Positions 24,400 to 33,119 of a stretch of 64,000 nt of DNA are shown here, one piece after another. Position numbers and translations under genes: made by a program. The notes beneath the pieces are model-generated. The model was given only the letters and a program-made list of their open reading frames with translations. It searched no databases and was not told the origin of the DNA. Source of the DNA: Sinobaca qinghaiensis (GTDB lineage: Bacteria; Bacillota; Bacilli; Bacillales; Marinococcaceae); contig NZ_RAPK01000006.1 of assembly GCF_003610495.1 (NCBI RefSeq), positions 243,241 to 307,240 of the forward strand, in the 5' to 3' direction. Within the stretch, counting starts at the first letter, position 1, and each line of letters starts with the position of its first letter.

Positions 24400-25736
24400 A
24401 CGGTACTTGTCCTTTCTTTAGGTGCCAGCGTCATGAAGATCCAGTAGAGAAGACCTGACAGGAAAAAGGTGAGAATGGTGGAACCGATAGGAAGCGGGGC
24501 TATATACGTAAAGTATAAAGCAAAGCCTGCTCCGAGAACATAGGCCAAATAGGAGAATATGTTAACCCCTTTCCGGTACTGGTAGGTACCGCGGGCATTG
24601 GAAATCAGCTCCTCTGCCTCGTATTCGGCTTTATGAATTAAATAGTAATCCGTTAAAATGATCGCAAAGATGGGAATGTAGAGTGTTGCAATCAGCAGAA
24701 CGAAGTCAAAGAAGTTAGCCATCAGCATGTCTTTAAAAAGCGCTCCTGAGGTTGTGATAACACCAAATGCGAGAGCCGGCTTCCAAAATGTAAGCTTCGG
24801 AAATATATTTAAAAAGGACATATTGGCACTGTAAAGCGCCATGGCATTGGTAGATAAAACCGAAAAGAAAACGACCGTTGCTGCGATAAGACCGAAGCCG
24901 TGCTGGGCTAAAAGAACAGTTGGATCATATGTCTGCGGCATACCTTCAATAATGCTGTAACCGCCAACGGCTGCACCGAGGCCAAAAGCAATAACAGAAG
25001 CGATAATATAGCCGCTGAACGTCGCCGTCATCGCCCCTTTTTCACTTTTAGCGCTCCGGTTGTAGTCGCAGACGGAAGACATCCAGGAGAATGCAGTCGC
25101 AATAACAATATCAAACGCAATGACTGCGGTAGTAATAGGATTTTCGTTTAACTGCATCATAATTAAATCATTCAGCTGATAGACAGTAAACAGCTGGTAA
25201 AAAACAACGAAAGACAAAACGAGCATAGCTACGGAGATGAATTTCTGCGTCCACTCAATTCCCCTGATACCGTAAATGACAATTAGTACCACAATGACCT
25301 GCGTAAGTATTGTAAATAAATTAATGTTGCTGTAGCCAAATACCGTATTTACTGCATAATTCAGGCTGAGCCCGGCCATGTAGGCCTGAATCCAGCTCCA
25401 GCCGACCAGGACGATAGTATTTGCCAGCGCCGGCAGCACCGCCCCTTTCTGGCCGAATGCCCCCCGGGAGAGTACCATAGTGGGAAGACCGGTACGCGTG
25501 CCGATCCGGCCCATCAGTGCAAGAGGGACCGCTCCGACAGCTGAACCGAGAAGGCTTACCGTAACGGCAGTTTGAAACGAAATATCCGGAATAAACAGCA
25601 TCCCTGTCAGAATTGTGGTAATAACAAAGTTAGCCGCAATCCAGATGGCGAATATCCCAAAGTTACTGACCTTCTGCTCATGCGGCTGCAGAGGACGAAT
25701 ATCATCTGTGCCAAACCTTTTCTTTTTCGCTTCCAT
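24396..25736 (-). CDS. NCS1-family (cytosine/purine permease-like) transporter
   Basis: This 446-residue inner-membrane carrier has about twelve hydrophobic segments. The N-terminal pattern (RPLQPHEQKVSNFGIFAIWIAANF, SLLGSAVGAVPLALMGRIGTRTGLP, VLSRGAFGQKG) is that of CodB-like NCS1 permeases, which import nucleobases, hydantoins or allantoin with H+ or Na+. The ribosome site AAAGGATGAG precedes the ATG. It sits between the aldehyde dehydrogenase and nitrilase genes. It should therefore import the substrate of this operon, perhaps a nitrogen-rich amide or amine rather than a nucleobase (inference). Confidence 0.9.
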   Translation of the reverse strand: MEAKKKRFGTDDIRPLQPHEQKVSNFGIFAIWIAANFVITTILTGMLFIPDISFQTAVTVSLLGSAVGAVPLALMGRIGTRTGLPTMVLSRGAFGQKGAVLPALANTIVLVGWSWIQAYMAGLSLNYAVNTVFGYSNINLFTILTQVIVVLIVIYGIRGIEWTQKFISVAMLVLSFVVFYQLFTVYQLNDLIMMQLNENPITTAVIAFDIVIATAFSWMSSVCDYNRSAKSEKGAMTATFSGYIIASVIAFGLGAAVGGYSIIEGMPQTYDPTVLLAQHGFGLIAATVVFFSVLSTNAMALYSANMSFLNIFPKLTFWKPALAFGVITTSGALFKDMLMANFFDFVLLIATLYIPIFAIILTDYYLIHKAEYEAEELISNARGTYQYRKGVNIFSYLAYVLGAGFALYFTYIAPLPIGSTILTFFLSGLLYWIFMTLAPKERTSTV

Positions 25737-25762
25737 GTGCAGCTCATCCTTTCCACGTGCAT

Positions 25763-27214
25763 TTATTTTTCAAAATGGTACCAGCCCGGTGAAGACAGGC
25801 TGCTTGAATAATTCGTATGTTTGTATTCCGTAAAAGAAATAAGACCTTCCGGACCGAGTTCGCGTCCGATGCCGCTTGCTTTTACGCCGCCCCAGGGGGC
25901 ATTTACATAAGGAGTATGATAGCTGTTGATCCAGATAATGCCGGCCTGAAGGCGTGCCTGAACCCAATCAGCAAGCTGTTTATTTTCTGTCAATATTCCG
26001 GCAGCCAGTCCGTATGGAGTGCCATTGGCAAGTGCCACTGCTTCCTCGGGATCGGTAAAGGACTGAATAGTAGCAACCGGCCCGAAAATTTCTTCCTGAA
26101 CAATGTCCATTGACTGGGTAACGCCGGTCAAAATGACAGGATCAAGATAGAAACCGGGGCCTTCCAGTTTGCGGCCGCTGCATAAACGCTGTGCGCCTTC
26201 GGCTTCCGCCTGTGCTACAGCGGTGGATACCTGCTCATAATGCCGGCGGCTGATCACAGGACCAAGTTCCGTGTCAGGAAGCAGCGGGTCACCGGCTTTC
26301 AGCTGCTGCAGCTGCTCGACGAGTTTTTCCTGAAAAGAGCTCAGTATCGTTTCCTGTACGAGAAAACGGGGCGCTGCCACGCATACTTCACCTTGATTGA
26401 AAAAGGCGGCAAAGACCGCCCACGACACTGCTTTTTCCACGGAGACGTCATCGAATACAAGCAGCGGCGATTTCCCGCCCAGCTCCAAAGAAACTCTTTT
26501 CATCGATTCAGCGCAGGAAGCGTAAATGCTTCTGCCTGTAGAAACGCTGCCTGTAAAAGAAATCTTTGTGAGCGCAGGATGGTCAACTATTGCTTTTCCA
26601 ACCGTCCCGTCTCCGGTCACCAGCTGAAAAACACCGGCAGGCAGGCCGGCTTCCTCTAATATTTCAACGAGCAGAACGGCAGTAAGCGGAGTGAGTTCAG
26701 ATGGTTTGTATACGATCGTATTTCCGGCAGCCAGTGCAGGAGCAACTTTCCAAATACCAAGAAGAAGCGGAAAATTCCACGGTATAATCAATCCGCAGGC
26801 ACCTATCGCTTCTTTAGTCACAAGACTTGTAGTTCCGTCTTCCATTTCTCTTGTTTCCGTAAGAAAGTCGGGAAGCAGGCCGGCATAATACTGCAGGCAT
26901 GCGGCTGTGTCCTCAATATCAAGCTCCGCTTCCCGGATTGGTTTCCCGGTATTGCCGGTTTCCAGGGAGGCAGCTTCATCTTTTCGTTTTAAAAGAATCG
27001 AAGCGGCCTGCAGGAGCACCTGTTTTCTCGCTGAAGCGTCAAACCGCCAGGATGAATGCTCAAAACTTTCCAGCGCAGCAGATGCTGCCTTATCGACCTG
27101 CAATGCGTCCGCATCTTTAATAGAGGCAATGACGTCTTCTGAAGCGGGATTAACGATCGAACGGGCCGGGCCGTTGCCTTCCTGCCAGCTTCCGTTAATA
27201 TAAATGGATTTCAT
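25763..27214 (-). CDS. NAD(P)-dependent aldehyde dehydrogenase
   Basis: The 483-residue protein is of betaine-aldehyde or aminobutyraldehyde dehydrogenase type. The proton-relay Asn is in IIPWNFPLLLG, the Glu in LELGGKSPLLVF, and the nucleophile Cys in FFNQGEVCVAAPR. EEIFGPVATI and the PWGGVKASGIGRELG tail follow. Such enzymes oxidise amino- or guanidino-aldehydes to acids. It is first gene of the operon, 40 bp downstream of a perfect sigma-54 promoter. With the divergent aminotransferase it could complete a transamination-oxidation route of agmatine or putrescine. Confidence 0.92.
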   Translation of the reverse strand: MKSIYINGSWQEGNGPARSIVNPASEDVIASIKDADALQVDKAASAALESFEHSSWRFDASARKQVLLQAASILLKRKDEAASLETGNTGKPIREAELDIEDTAACLQYYAGLLPDFLTETREMEDGTTSLVTKEAIGACGLIIPWNFPLLLGIWKVAPALAAGNTIVYKPSELTPLTAVLLVEILEEAGLPAGVFQLVTGDGTVGKAIVDHPALTKISFTGSVSTGRSIYASCAESMKRVSLELGGKSPLLVFDDVSVEKAVSWAVFAAFFNQGEVCVAAPRFLVQETILSSFQEKLVEQLQQLKAGDPLLPDTELGPVISRRHYEQVSTAVAQAEAEGAQRLCSGRKLEGPGFYLDPVILTGVTQSMDIVQEEIFGPVATIQSFTDPEEAVALANGTPYGLAAGILTENKQLADWVQARLQAGIIWINSYHTPYVNAPWGGVKASGIGRELGPEGLISFTEYKHTNYSSSLSSPGWYHFEK

Positions 27215-27253
27215 GGTGTTTCAGCCTCCTTATGAATGTGTAATTAGAATATT

Positions 27254-27270
27254 TGCAAAATTCGTGCCAA
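27254..27270 (-). promoter_or_regulatory. Sigma-54 (-24/-12) promoter of the ALDH-permease-nitrilase operon
   Basis: The reverse strand reads TTGGCAC-GAATT-TTGCA, a full consensus match, 40 bp before the aldehyde dehydrogenase start. Confidence 0.9.
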
Positions 27271-27389
27271 GTATTAAAAACAGCCAAATCAGGCAAAAAA
27301 GCTGGCTGCATATTCTCCTGCCGTATGTTTACCAGTATAATAGGCAGAGTATACAGAATGAGAAACGATGAAAGATAATCTGACAATGG

Positions 27390-27425
27390 TTATTCAATAA
27401 TAAATAATTATTCAATGTTGAATAA
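27390..27425. promoter_or_regulatory. Two abutting inverted repeats, candidate enhancer sites
   Basis: TTATTCA-ATAA-TAAATAA (27390-27407) is directly followed by TTATTCA-ATGT-TGAATAA (27408-27425). They are 120-155 bp upstream of the sigma-54 promoter, as enhancers usually are. They also lie just before the aminotransferase ribosome site, where they could affect that gene too. Confidence 0.6.
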
Positions 27426-27439
27426 AAAGGAGCATACAT

Positions 27440-28624
27440 ATGGCTGTATTTGAACCATCCCACCTTTTAAATCGTCTGCCGGAGCAGTTTTTTGCCACCT
27501 TAACGAGAAAAGTACAGAAGCTGCAGAAGGAAGGCGTAACGCTAATTAATCTCGGACAGGGAAATCCGGATCGTGCTGCACCGGCACCGATCGTTGAAAA
27601 AATGCAGGAGGCGGCCGCGGATCCGGCAAATCATAAATATTCACCCTTTCGGGGTTATGCCTCTTTAAAACAGGCAGCTGCTGCCTTTTATAAAAAAGAA
27701 TACGATGTAGACCTTGATCCGGAAACAGAGATTGCCATTTTATTCGGTTCCAAAGCAGGGCTGGTCGAATTAAGCCAATGTTTATTAAATGAAGGAGATA
27801 CAGCCTTGCTTCCTGATCCGGGCTATCCGGATTATTTATCCGGTATCGCGCTGGCTAAAGCAGAAAGTGCGTTTATGCCGCTGCTGGAGAAAAATGGTTT
27901 TCTTCCGGATTATACTGCCATTTCGGAAGAGACGTGGAAGAAAGCAAAAGCTTTATTTTTAAATTATCCGAACAACCCTACGGCCGCCGGCGCTGACCCT
28001 GCGTTTTTTGAAGACACCGTGAAATACGCGGAAAAGCATCACGTATGTGTGATTCACGATTTTGCCTATGGAGCGCTCGGGTTTGACGGCGTCAAACCGC
28101 CCAGCTTTCTGCAGACGCCCGGAGCGAAGGAAACAGGAGTAGAGCTGTATACACTTTCCAAAACTTATAATATGGCCGGATGGAGAGTGGCTGTGGCAGC
28201 AGGAAACGCGTCTGTTATCGAAAGCCTGAACCTCCTGCAGGATCATATGTACGTGAGTATATTCGGAGCTGTTCAGGAAGCGGCTGCTTTTGCTTTCACA
28301 TCGGACCAGACAGAGGTACATGAACAGGCCGTAATATATGAAAAACGCCGTGATGTGTTTCTGGAAGAGCTGGAAAAGGGCGGCATTAAAGCATCGCCTT
28401 CCGCAGGTACTTTTTTTGTATGGCTTGCGGTGCCGAAAGGATGGACATCAGCTGCTTACGCGGAGATGCTGCTTGAGAAGGCCCGTATCGTTACGGCACC
28501 CGGCAGCGGATTTGGAAGTAAGGGGGAAGGCTACATTCGGATCAGTCTCCTTGAGTCGGAAGAACAGCTCCAGGAAGCGGCCCGGAGAATTGCAGAGCAG
28601 ACGAAAGCCCTGCACTCTGTCTAA
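27440..28624 (+). CDS. Class I/II PLP aminotransferase, MtnE/YkrV-like
   Basis: A 394-residue fold-type I transaminase. It has INLGQGNPD, the YSPFRGYASLKQA cofactor region, PNNPTAAGA with the substrate Asn, and the Schiff-base Lys in TLSKTYNMAGWRVA. The C-terminal Arg of the carboxylate site is in GYIRISLLESEEQL. It resembles Bacillus MtnE (methionine salvage), but no methionine salvage genes are nearby. It is divergent from the sigma-54 operon and close to its putative enhancers, so its job is more likely in that pathway. AAAAAGGAG precedes the ATG. A hairpin (AGCCCTG...CAGGGCT, 28606-28637) spans the stop codon and may attenuate read-through. Confidence 0.88.
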   Translation: MAVFEPSHLLNRLPEQFFATLTRKVQKLQKEGVTLINLGQGNPDRAAPAPIVEKMQEAAADPANHKYSPFRGYASLKQAAAAFYKKEYDVDLDPETEIAILFGSKAGLVELSQCLLNEGDTALLPDPGYPDYLSGIALAKAESAFMPLLEKNGFLPDYTAISEETWKKAKALFLNYPNNPTAAGADPAFFEDTVKYAEKHHVCVIHDFAYGALGFDGVKPPSFLQTPGAKETGVELYTLSKTYNMAGWRVAVAAGNASVIESLNLLQDHMYVSIFGAVQEAAAFAFTSDQTEVHEQAVIYEKRRDVFLEELEKGGIKASPSAGTFFVWLAVPKGWTSAAYAEMLLEKARIVTAPGSGFGSKGEGYIRISLLESEEQLQEAARRIAEQTKALHSV

Positions 28625-28646
28625 AAGAGTCAGGGCTGTGCTTGGT

Positions 28647-29423
28647 TTATTTGACGAGGCCGTAATATTTAAGCCCGTTATAAACGCCATCTTCATCTAC
28701 GCCTGACGTAACGTACTTAGCCGACTCTTTTACAACATCGGGTGCATTTCCCATTGCTACGCTGTTTTCAACAAATTTAAGCATTTCAATATCATTTAAA
28801 TAGTCACCGAATGCATACACATTCTCAGGCTTTGTTCCAGTATCAGACATATACCGCTCAATACCTTTTGCCTTGGAGCCGCCTGGAGGGAGAATATCCA
28901 TAGAGAGCTCATGCCAGCGGATAAAATTCAGGTTGTCAAAATACTTATGGTATTCATTTTCTTCCTGTTTTCCGCAGAATATAAGCATTTGATAGATGTT
29001 ATGATGCTTATAGTAATCGCTGTCATGATCCGGATGCGTCGCTTTTAACGTGGCGATGCTCTTTTCGATATCTTTATGGTGGGGAACGTTGGCACGCATG
29101 CCCTCGTAGCTCATATAAATAAGAGGATGATCCCGTTTTTCGCTGAAGCCGTTAATTTCTTCAATAGCTTTCAGGTCAATCGGATTTTTGAGAATGGCTT
29201 CTCCTCTTCTTTGCACATACTGGCCGTTAAAGCAGACAAATGAATCAATGTTAAGCTCCTGCTGAATGCCCTGAAATAAATAAGGCGCTCGGCCGGTGCT
29301 GATTGCCACCTCGTGTCCTGCTTTATGAAGCTCAAAAATAGCATGTTTTGTAGAGGCTGGAATTTGCTTTTTATGATCCAGCAGGGTGCCGTCAATATCA
29401 AAAAATATTAGTTTTCTCTCCAT
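28647..29423 (-). CDS. Cof-type HAD-IIB phosphatase
   Basis: A 258-residue haloacid dehalogenase-superfamily phosphatase. Motif I is FFDIDGTLLD, motif II is in AISTGRAPYLF, and a C2B cap domain spans about residues 85-185. Motif III Lys is near KAKGIERYM and motif IV is FGDYLNDIEML. Cof-type enzymes dephosphorylate sugar phosphates or flavin and PLP-type phosphates; substrate unknown. It is transcribed towards the aminotransferase gene with 22 bp between stops. Confidence 0.9.
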   Translation of the reverse strand: MERKLIFFDIDGTLLDHKKQIPASTKHAIFELHKAGHEVAISTGRAPYLFQGIQQELNIDSFVCFNGQYVQRRGEAILKNPIDLKAIEEINGFSEKRDHPLIYMSYEGMRANVPHHKDIEKSIATLKATHPDHDSDYYKHHNIYQMLIFCGKQEENEYHKYFDNLNFIRWHELSMDILPPGGSKAKGIERYMSDTGTKPENVYAFGDYLNDIEMLKFVENSVAMGNAPDVVKESAKYVTSGVDEDGVYNGLKYYGLVK

Positions 29424-29511
29424 AGGTCTTACCTTTCCTCTCCGCTCTTGGTATCTATTTTCCGCCCTTACAGGTTACCATATTCAGAGGGTGGAAAGGC
29501 AGGGTTTTCTA

Positions 29512-29958
29512 TTATCCGTACTTCTCTTTATGTTCCTTTTTCCAGGCGAGATACGTTTTATCTTCTCTTGCTTTTATCCACTTTTCTTCAAAAATTGCTG
29601 CAGATTCCGCCTTTTCCTCATTAATCTGCCTTTCGTTAATATTGCCGTCTTTGTCATACTTTTTTCCGCCTTTATAATTGGCGTAGCGTCTGGCGCGGGT
29701 GTAGCCCATCTGCAGGTATTTGCGGGCCATATCCATTCCGACAAAATCTTCCTGTTTTTTATATTCCAGAAACATCCCGTAAATTTTTTCGGAGGATTCC
29801 CTGGCAATTTCCGGCGTTTTAAAGCGCCAGTGCGGCAGAATTTCCCCTTTGTAAGGCTCCACCATTAATAATCCCTGCTCACCGCGTCCAACTTCGTACT
29901 TTTCTGGATGTTTACGGAAATCAATATTGTCAAAGTCTTTCTTGTAGTCGAAACCCAA
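29512..29958 (-). CDS. DUF4385-family protein
   Basis: A 148-residue soluble protein with the conserved DUF4385 string: FDYKKDFDNIDFRKHPEKYEV, GRGEQGLLMVEPYKGEILPHW, then FVGMDMARKYLQMGYTRARR and YANYKGGKKY. The family occurs in scattered bacteria and some viruses and has no established function. The initiator is TTG, 6 nt after GGGGGAG. The Arg/Lys/Tyr-rich middle suggests nucleic acid or phosphate contact, by inference only. It is a single gene between the HAD phosphatase and the GH15 gene. Confidence 0.82.
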   Translation of the reverse strand: MGFDYKKDFDNIDFRKHPEKYEVGRGEQGLLMVEPYKGEILPHWRFKTPEIARESSEKIYGMFLEYKKQEDFVGMDMARKYLQMGYTRARRYANYKGGKKYDKDGNINERQINEEKAESAAIFEEKWIKAREDKTYLAWKKEHKEKYG

Positions 29959-30099
29959 AGCTATCTCCCCCTTATTTAAAGATAGTAGCCGTAAAAGAGG
30001 GAAAATAAACCGAGAAGTGCCAAAAAGGCTCTTTTCATTTTTTATGACTTCCTATAAGGTATAATTAATAACAAGTTCAAGCTAAGAAAGAGGGAAGCG

Positions 30100-32061
30100 A
30101 TGAGAAAAAAACCATACGTCACCGACGCAATCATTGGAAATGGAAATATGCTGATTTCTTTAACAAAGGATGGCGAAGCTCATCGGCTCTATTGGCCGCA
30201 GATCGACTATACGGATCAGATCAACGCGCAGTCCGCAGGATTTTATGATTATGAAACGGAAAAAACCCTTTTCTTTCACGGGAAAAGCTGGAAACATACG
30301 CAGTATTATCGGAAAAATACGAATGTTCTTATAACGGTTCACCAATATGAAAACTGGGTCGTGGAACAAAAAGATTTTGTTCTGGCGGACAGGGATGTAT
30401 GGATCCGGCGCTTCAAAGTGAGGAACACGGCAGACTACGCGCGGAAAGTGCAGCTGCTTTATAACTCGGACAGCTCCGTAGGGGGACGTCATCATTTTCA
30501 GACCTCTGATTTTGATGAGAATACCGATTGTCTGTATCAATACAACCGCAGCGATTGGATGGCTCTTGCCAGCCCGAATCCCATTACAAATTACTTTATA
30601 GGCAATCTAAATCTTCAGGCGCTTCCTGACCCGTTTGACGGACGAAGCGTGTTTAATCATCCGGAATCGAGCCTGTTTTTTGATTTTGATACGATCGAGC
30701 CGCAGGAGGAGCATGCGGTTTCCATTTATTTAGCATGCGGCACGAATAAGCGGGAAGTCACCGATTCAATCTGGTACTGCAGGCGGGAAGAAGAAGACCT
30801 TGAAGAAATTACCGCGGCCTACTGGTATAAGGTTCTTGAAAAAGCGGAACGGTATTCCTACGGTGGGGAACGCACCCAGGAAATTTATGACCGGTCGATA
30901 CTTACTTTCCATCTGCTGAAAGACAAAAAGAGCGGTACCTTTATTGCCGGACCGGAAGGCGACGAAAATTATGACTTTTCCGGAGGGTATGCTTACAGCT
31001 GGGGACGGGATGCAGCCTTTATCGCAGCAGCGGTGGACGCAGCAGGCTATCCGGAGCTTGTGAATGAGTATTACCGTACAATTGCGAGCTGGCAGATGGA
31101 CGCCGGACACTGGGAACAGCGCTATTATACAGATGGACAGGTGGCGCCGAACTGGGGAGTGCAGATCGACGAAACAGGCTCGATCCTCTGGGGTATTCAC
31201 GACCACTATGTTCAGACCGGAGACAAGTATTTTAAGGAAATCATGTGGCCGACGGTAAAAAAGGGTGCCTTTTTCCTGAAGGATTTCATTGATAAAGAAA
31301 CAAATCTGCCAAAGCCTTCTAAAGATCTATGGGAGAAGCGCGATGGAGAGCACAGCTATTCAGCCGCCGCGGTCTATGGGGGCATGATGGGTGCTTCGAA
31401 GCTGGCTGCAGAAGAAGGGGAGTTTCATCTTGCAGAAACCTGGGAAAAAGTGGCGGTTAACATTAAAACAGCGCTTGAAACCAGAGTATGGAGCGAAAAG
31501 AAAGGTTCATTTCTGCGCGCCCTTAAACTAGCGGTAAGCCCGAGCGTATATGAAGAAGCTTTAGCAGAAGGCAGGGAAGGATTCATTGAATATAATCAAA
31601 AAGGAACACCTATATACTATTTGTGGGAAGACGATGTAACAGACATCTGCCTGCTCGGGTTGAATTATCCGTTTAACGTATTTGATGCCGGCGACAGGCG
31701 GATGCAGAAAACCGCAGATCTGATTGAAGCGGAATGTACGTCAGCTCACATAGGCGGTATTGAGCGCTTTCCGGGTGATGTGTATATTGGCGGGAATCCA
31801 TGGATTATTACGACGCTGTGGCTTGCCATTTACAAAAAACGAAGCGGCAAACCAGCAGAGGCCCACGAACTGTTCCAGTGGACCATTGGACATGCAAACC
31901 ATCTCGGTCTGCTGCCGGAACAGGTAGATAAGCATACGGCAGAACCTGCATGGGTCATGCCTCTTACCTGGTCACACGCCATGTTTGTTCTCGCTGTGAA
32001 AGAATTGTCGGCAGAGGAAACAACGCAGAGCCTTGAGGAAGATTTAGAAGCAAAACGATAA
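30100..32061 (+). CDS. GH15 glucoamylase-type hydrolase
   Basis: The 653-residue cytoplasmic protein has an N-terminal beta-sandwich (about 1-260) and an alpha/alpha barrel. YAYSWGRDAAFIAAA, the region around APNWGVQIDETGSILWG with an acidic residue, IGGIERFPGD and the LLPEQVDKHTAEP segment (general base Glu) are conserved GH15 features. It should release glucose, or split trehalose or isomalto-oligosaccharides; bacterial members of this layout include glucodextranase- and trehalase-type enzymes. GAGGGAAGCG precedes the ATG, with a TATAAT near 30058. It is monocistronic. No signal peptide is seen, so the substrate must be intracellular. Confidence 0.88.
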   Translation: MRKKPYVTDAIIGNGNMLISLTKDGEAHRLYWPQIDYTDQINAQSAGFYDYETEKTLFFHGKSWKHTQYYRKNTNVLITVHQYENWVVEQKDFVLADRDVWIRRFKVRNTADYARKVQLLYNSDSSVGGRHHFQTSDFDENTDCLYQYNRSDWMALASPNPITNYFIGNLNLQALPDPFDGRSVFNHPESSLFFDFDTIEPQEEHAVSIYLACGTNKREVTDSIWYCRREEEDLEEITAAYWYKVLEKAERYSYGGERTQEIYDRSILTFHLLKDKKSGTFIAGPEGDENYDFSGGYAYSWGRDAAFIAAAVDAAGYPELVNEYYRTIASWQMDAGHWEQRYYTDGQVAPNWGVQIDETGSILWGIHDHYVQTGDKYFKEIMWPTVKKGAFFLKDFIDKETNLPKPSKDLWEKRDGEHSYSAAAVYGGMMGASKLAAEEGEFHLAETWEKVAVNIKTALETRVWSEKKGSFLRALKLAVSPSVYEEALAEGREGFIEYNQKGTPIYYLWEDDVTDICLLGLNYPFNVFDAGDRRMQKTADLIEAECTSAHIGGIERFPGDVYIGGNPWIITTLWLAIYKKRSGKPAEAHELFQWTIGHANHLGLLPEQVDKHTAEPAWVMPLTWSHAMFVLAVKELSAEETTQSLEEDLEAKR

Positions 32062-32068
32062 TAAGCTG

Positions 32069-32110
32069 TAAAATACTAGCCCTCGCCAATGGTGGGGGTT
32101 ATTTTATGTG
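32069..32110 (+). terminator. Probable terminator of the GH15 gene
   Basis: An imperfect hairpin has AAAATA outer arms, a CCCTCGCC / GGTGGGGG core and a T-rich exit. Confidence 0.55.
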
Positions 32111-32290
32111 AGCAGAAAACGTAAGTTATATAAATTAGTGTTAATTTTGCAAATAATCTGACATGAAATGCTCTTTTTTTGTATGTATCTATGATTTGAG
32201 AATAATTATTTGTACAGCATCGCTAATGTTATTTAAGAAAATTGACCTTATAATGTGACTATATCTTAAGCGGAGCGGAAAGGAGTAAGT

Positions 32291-33103
32291 ATGTTGGATG
32301 CCAGATACTCTCAAAAAGCCTTTGAAACATTTTTTTTACCTAGATTAAGTACACAGGAAGTGAATAACATACCAAAAGACAAAGCCTTGCTTGTTCTGCA
32401 TATTGGGGCAGTAGAACAGCACGGGAAGCACCTTCCTGTATTTACGGATACGTTGATTGGCGAAGGTTTGTTAATGCAGACATTTGAAAAGTTTAGTACA
32501 GAAGATAATATTTGGCTACTGCCCTCTATTCCATATGGAAAGAGCACGGAACACAGCAGCCATCCCGGAACTTTCTCTTTATCTGCAGCAACTCTTCAGA
32601 GTATCGTGATGGATATTGGTAAAAGCGCGGCAGTCAGTGGATTTAGAAGACTTCTTATATTAAATACGCATGGCGGGAATAATGATTTACTAAATATGAT
32701 GGCAAGAGACATTAGAGAAGAAACCGGATTAATGGTATTTCGATTAAACCCGCATTCGGAACAAACGAAGGAATGGATTACAGAGCAGGAAGCTTCCTAC
32801 GGTATTCATGGAGGCGACGTGGAAACTTCAATGGTTCTTTGTTTTAAAGAGAACTGGGTGGACATGAATAAGGCAGACAAAGAGTTTCTGCATGAGCCTG
32901 AAAAAAAGACTTCATTAAACTTGAAGGGCAATCGGTACTTTGCATGGAAAATGGATGATATTTCTAAAACCGGCATCGCTGGAGATGCCACAAAAGCGAC
33001 GAAGGAAAAAGGAGATAAAATCAATAAAGCTGTCAGTGAAGAACTGGCCGGCGCCATGCTGGAAATGGCAGATTTTGAAATAGAACAGTTAATAAAACCT
33101 TAA
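32291..33103 (+). CDS. Creatininase-family amidohydrolase
   Basis: A 270-residue enzyme with the creatininase metal site: VLHIGAVEQHGKHLPVFTD (Glu, His, Asp), NTHGGNND, and Glu in HGGDVETSM. The family opens cyclic amides or cleaves formamides in creatinine degradation, riboflavin/F420 and mycofactocin pathways. Here it is first of a seven-gene operon with an ABC importer, an FAD enzyme and two deaminase-like amidohydrolases. Hydrolysis of a cyclic amide or an N-formyl intermediate is likely. AAAGGAG is 6 nt before the ATG. The 229 bp before it hold no clear operator; a -10-like TATAAT is near 32250. Confidence 0.87.
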   Translation: MLDARYSQKAFETFFLPRLSTQEVNNIPKDKALLVLHIGAVEQHGKHLPVFTDTLIGEGLLMQTFEKFSTEDNIWLLPSIPYGKSTEHSSHPGTFSLSAATLQSIVMDIGKSAAVSGFRRLLILNTHGGNNDLLNMMARDIREETGLMVFRLNPHSEQTKEWITEQEASYGIHGGDVETSMVLCFKENWVDMNKADKEFLHEPEKKTSLNLKGNRYFAWKMDDISKTGIAGDATKATKEKGDKINKAVSEELAGAMLEMADFEIEQLIKP

Positions 33104-33119
33104 GGAGGTTATATTCGCC

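Noticed and set aside
26240-26659. 139-codon plus-strand frame over the aldehyde dehydrogenase gene
   Set aside because: Antisense shadow; the opposite strand encodes the intact catalytic Cys region there.
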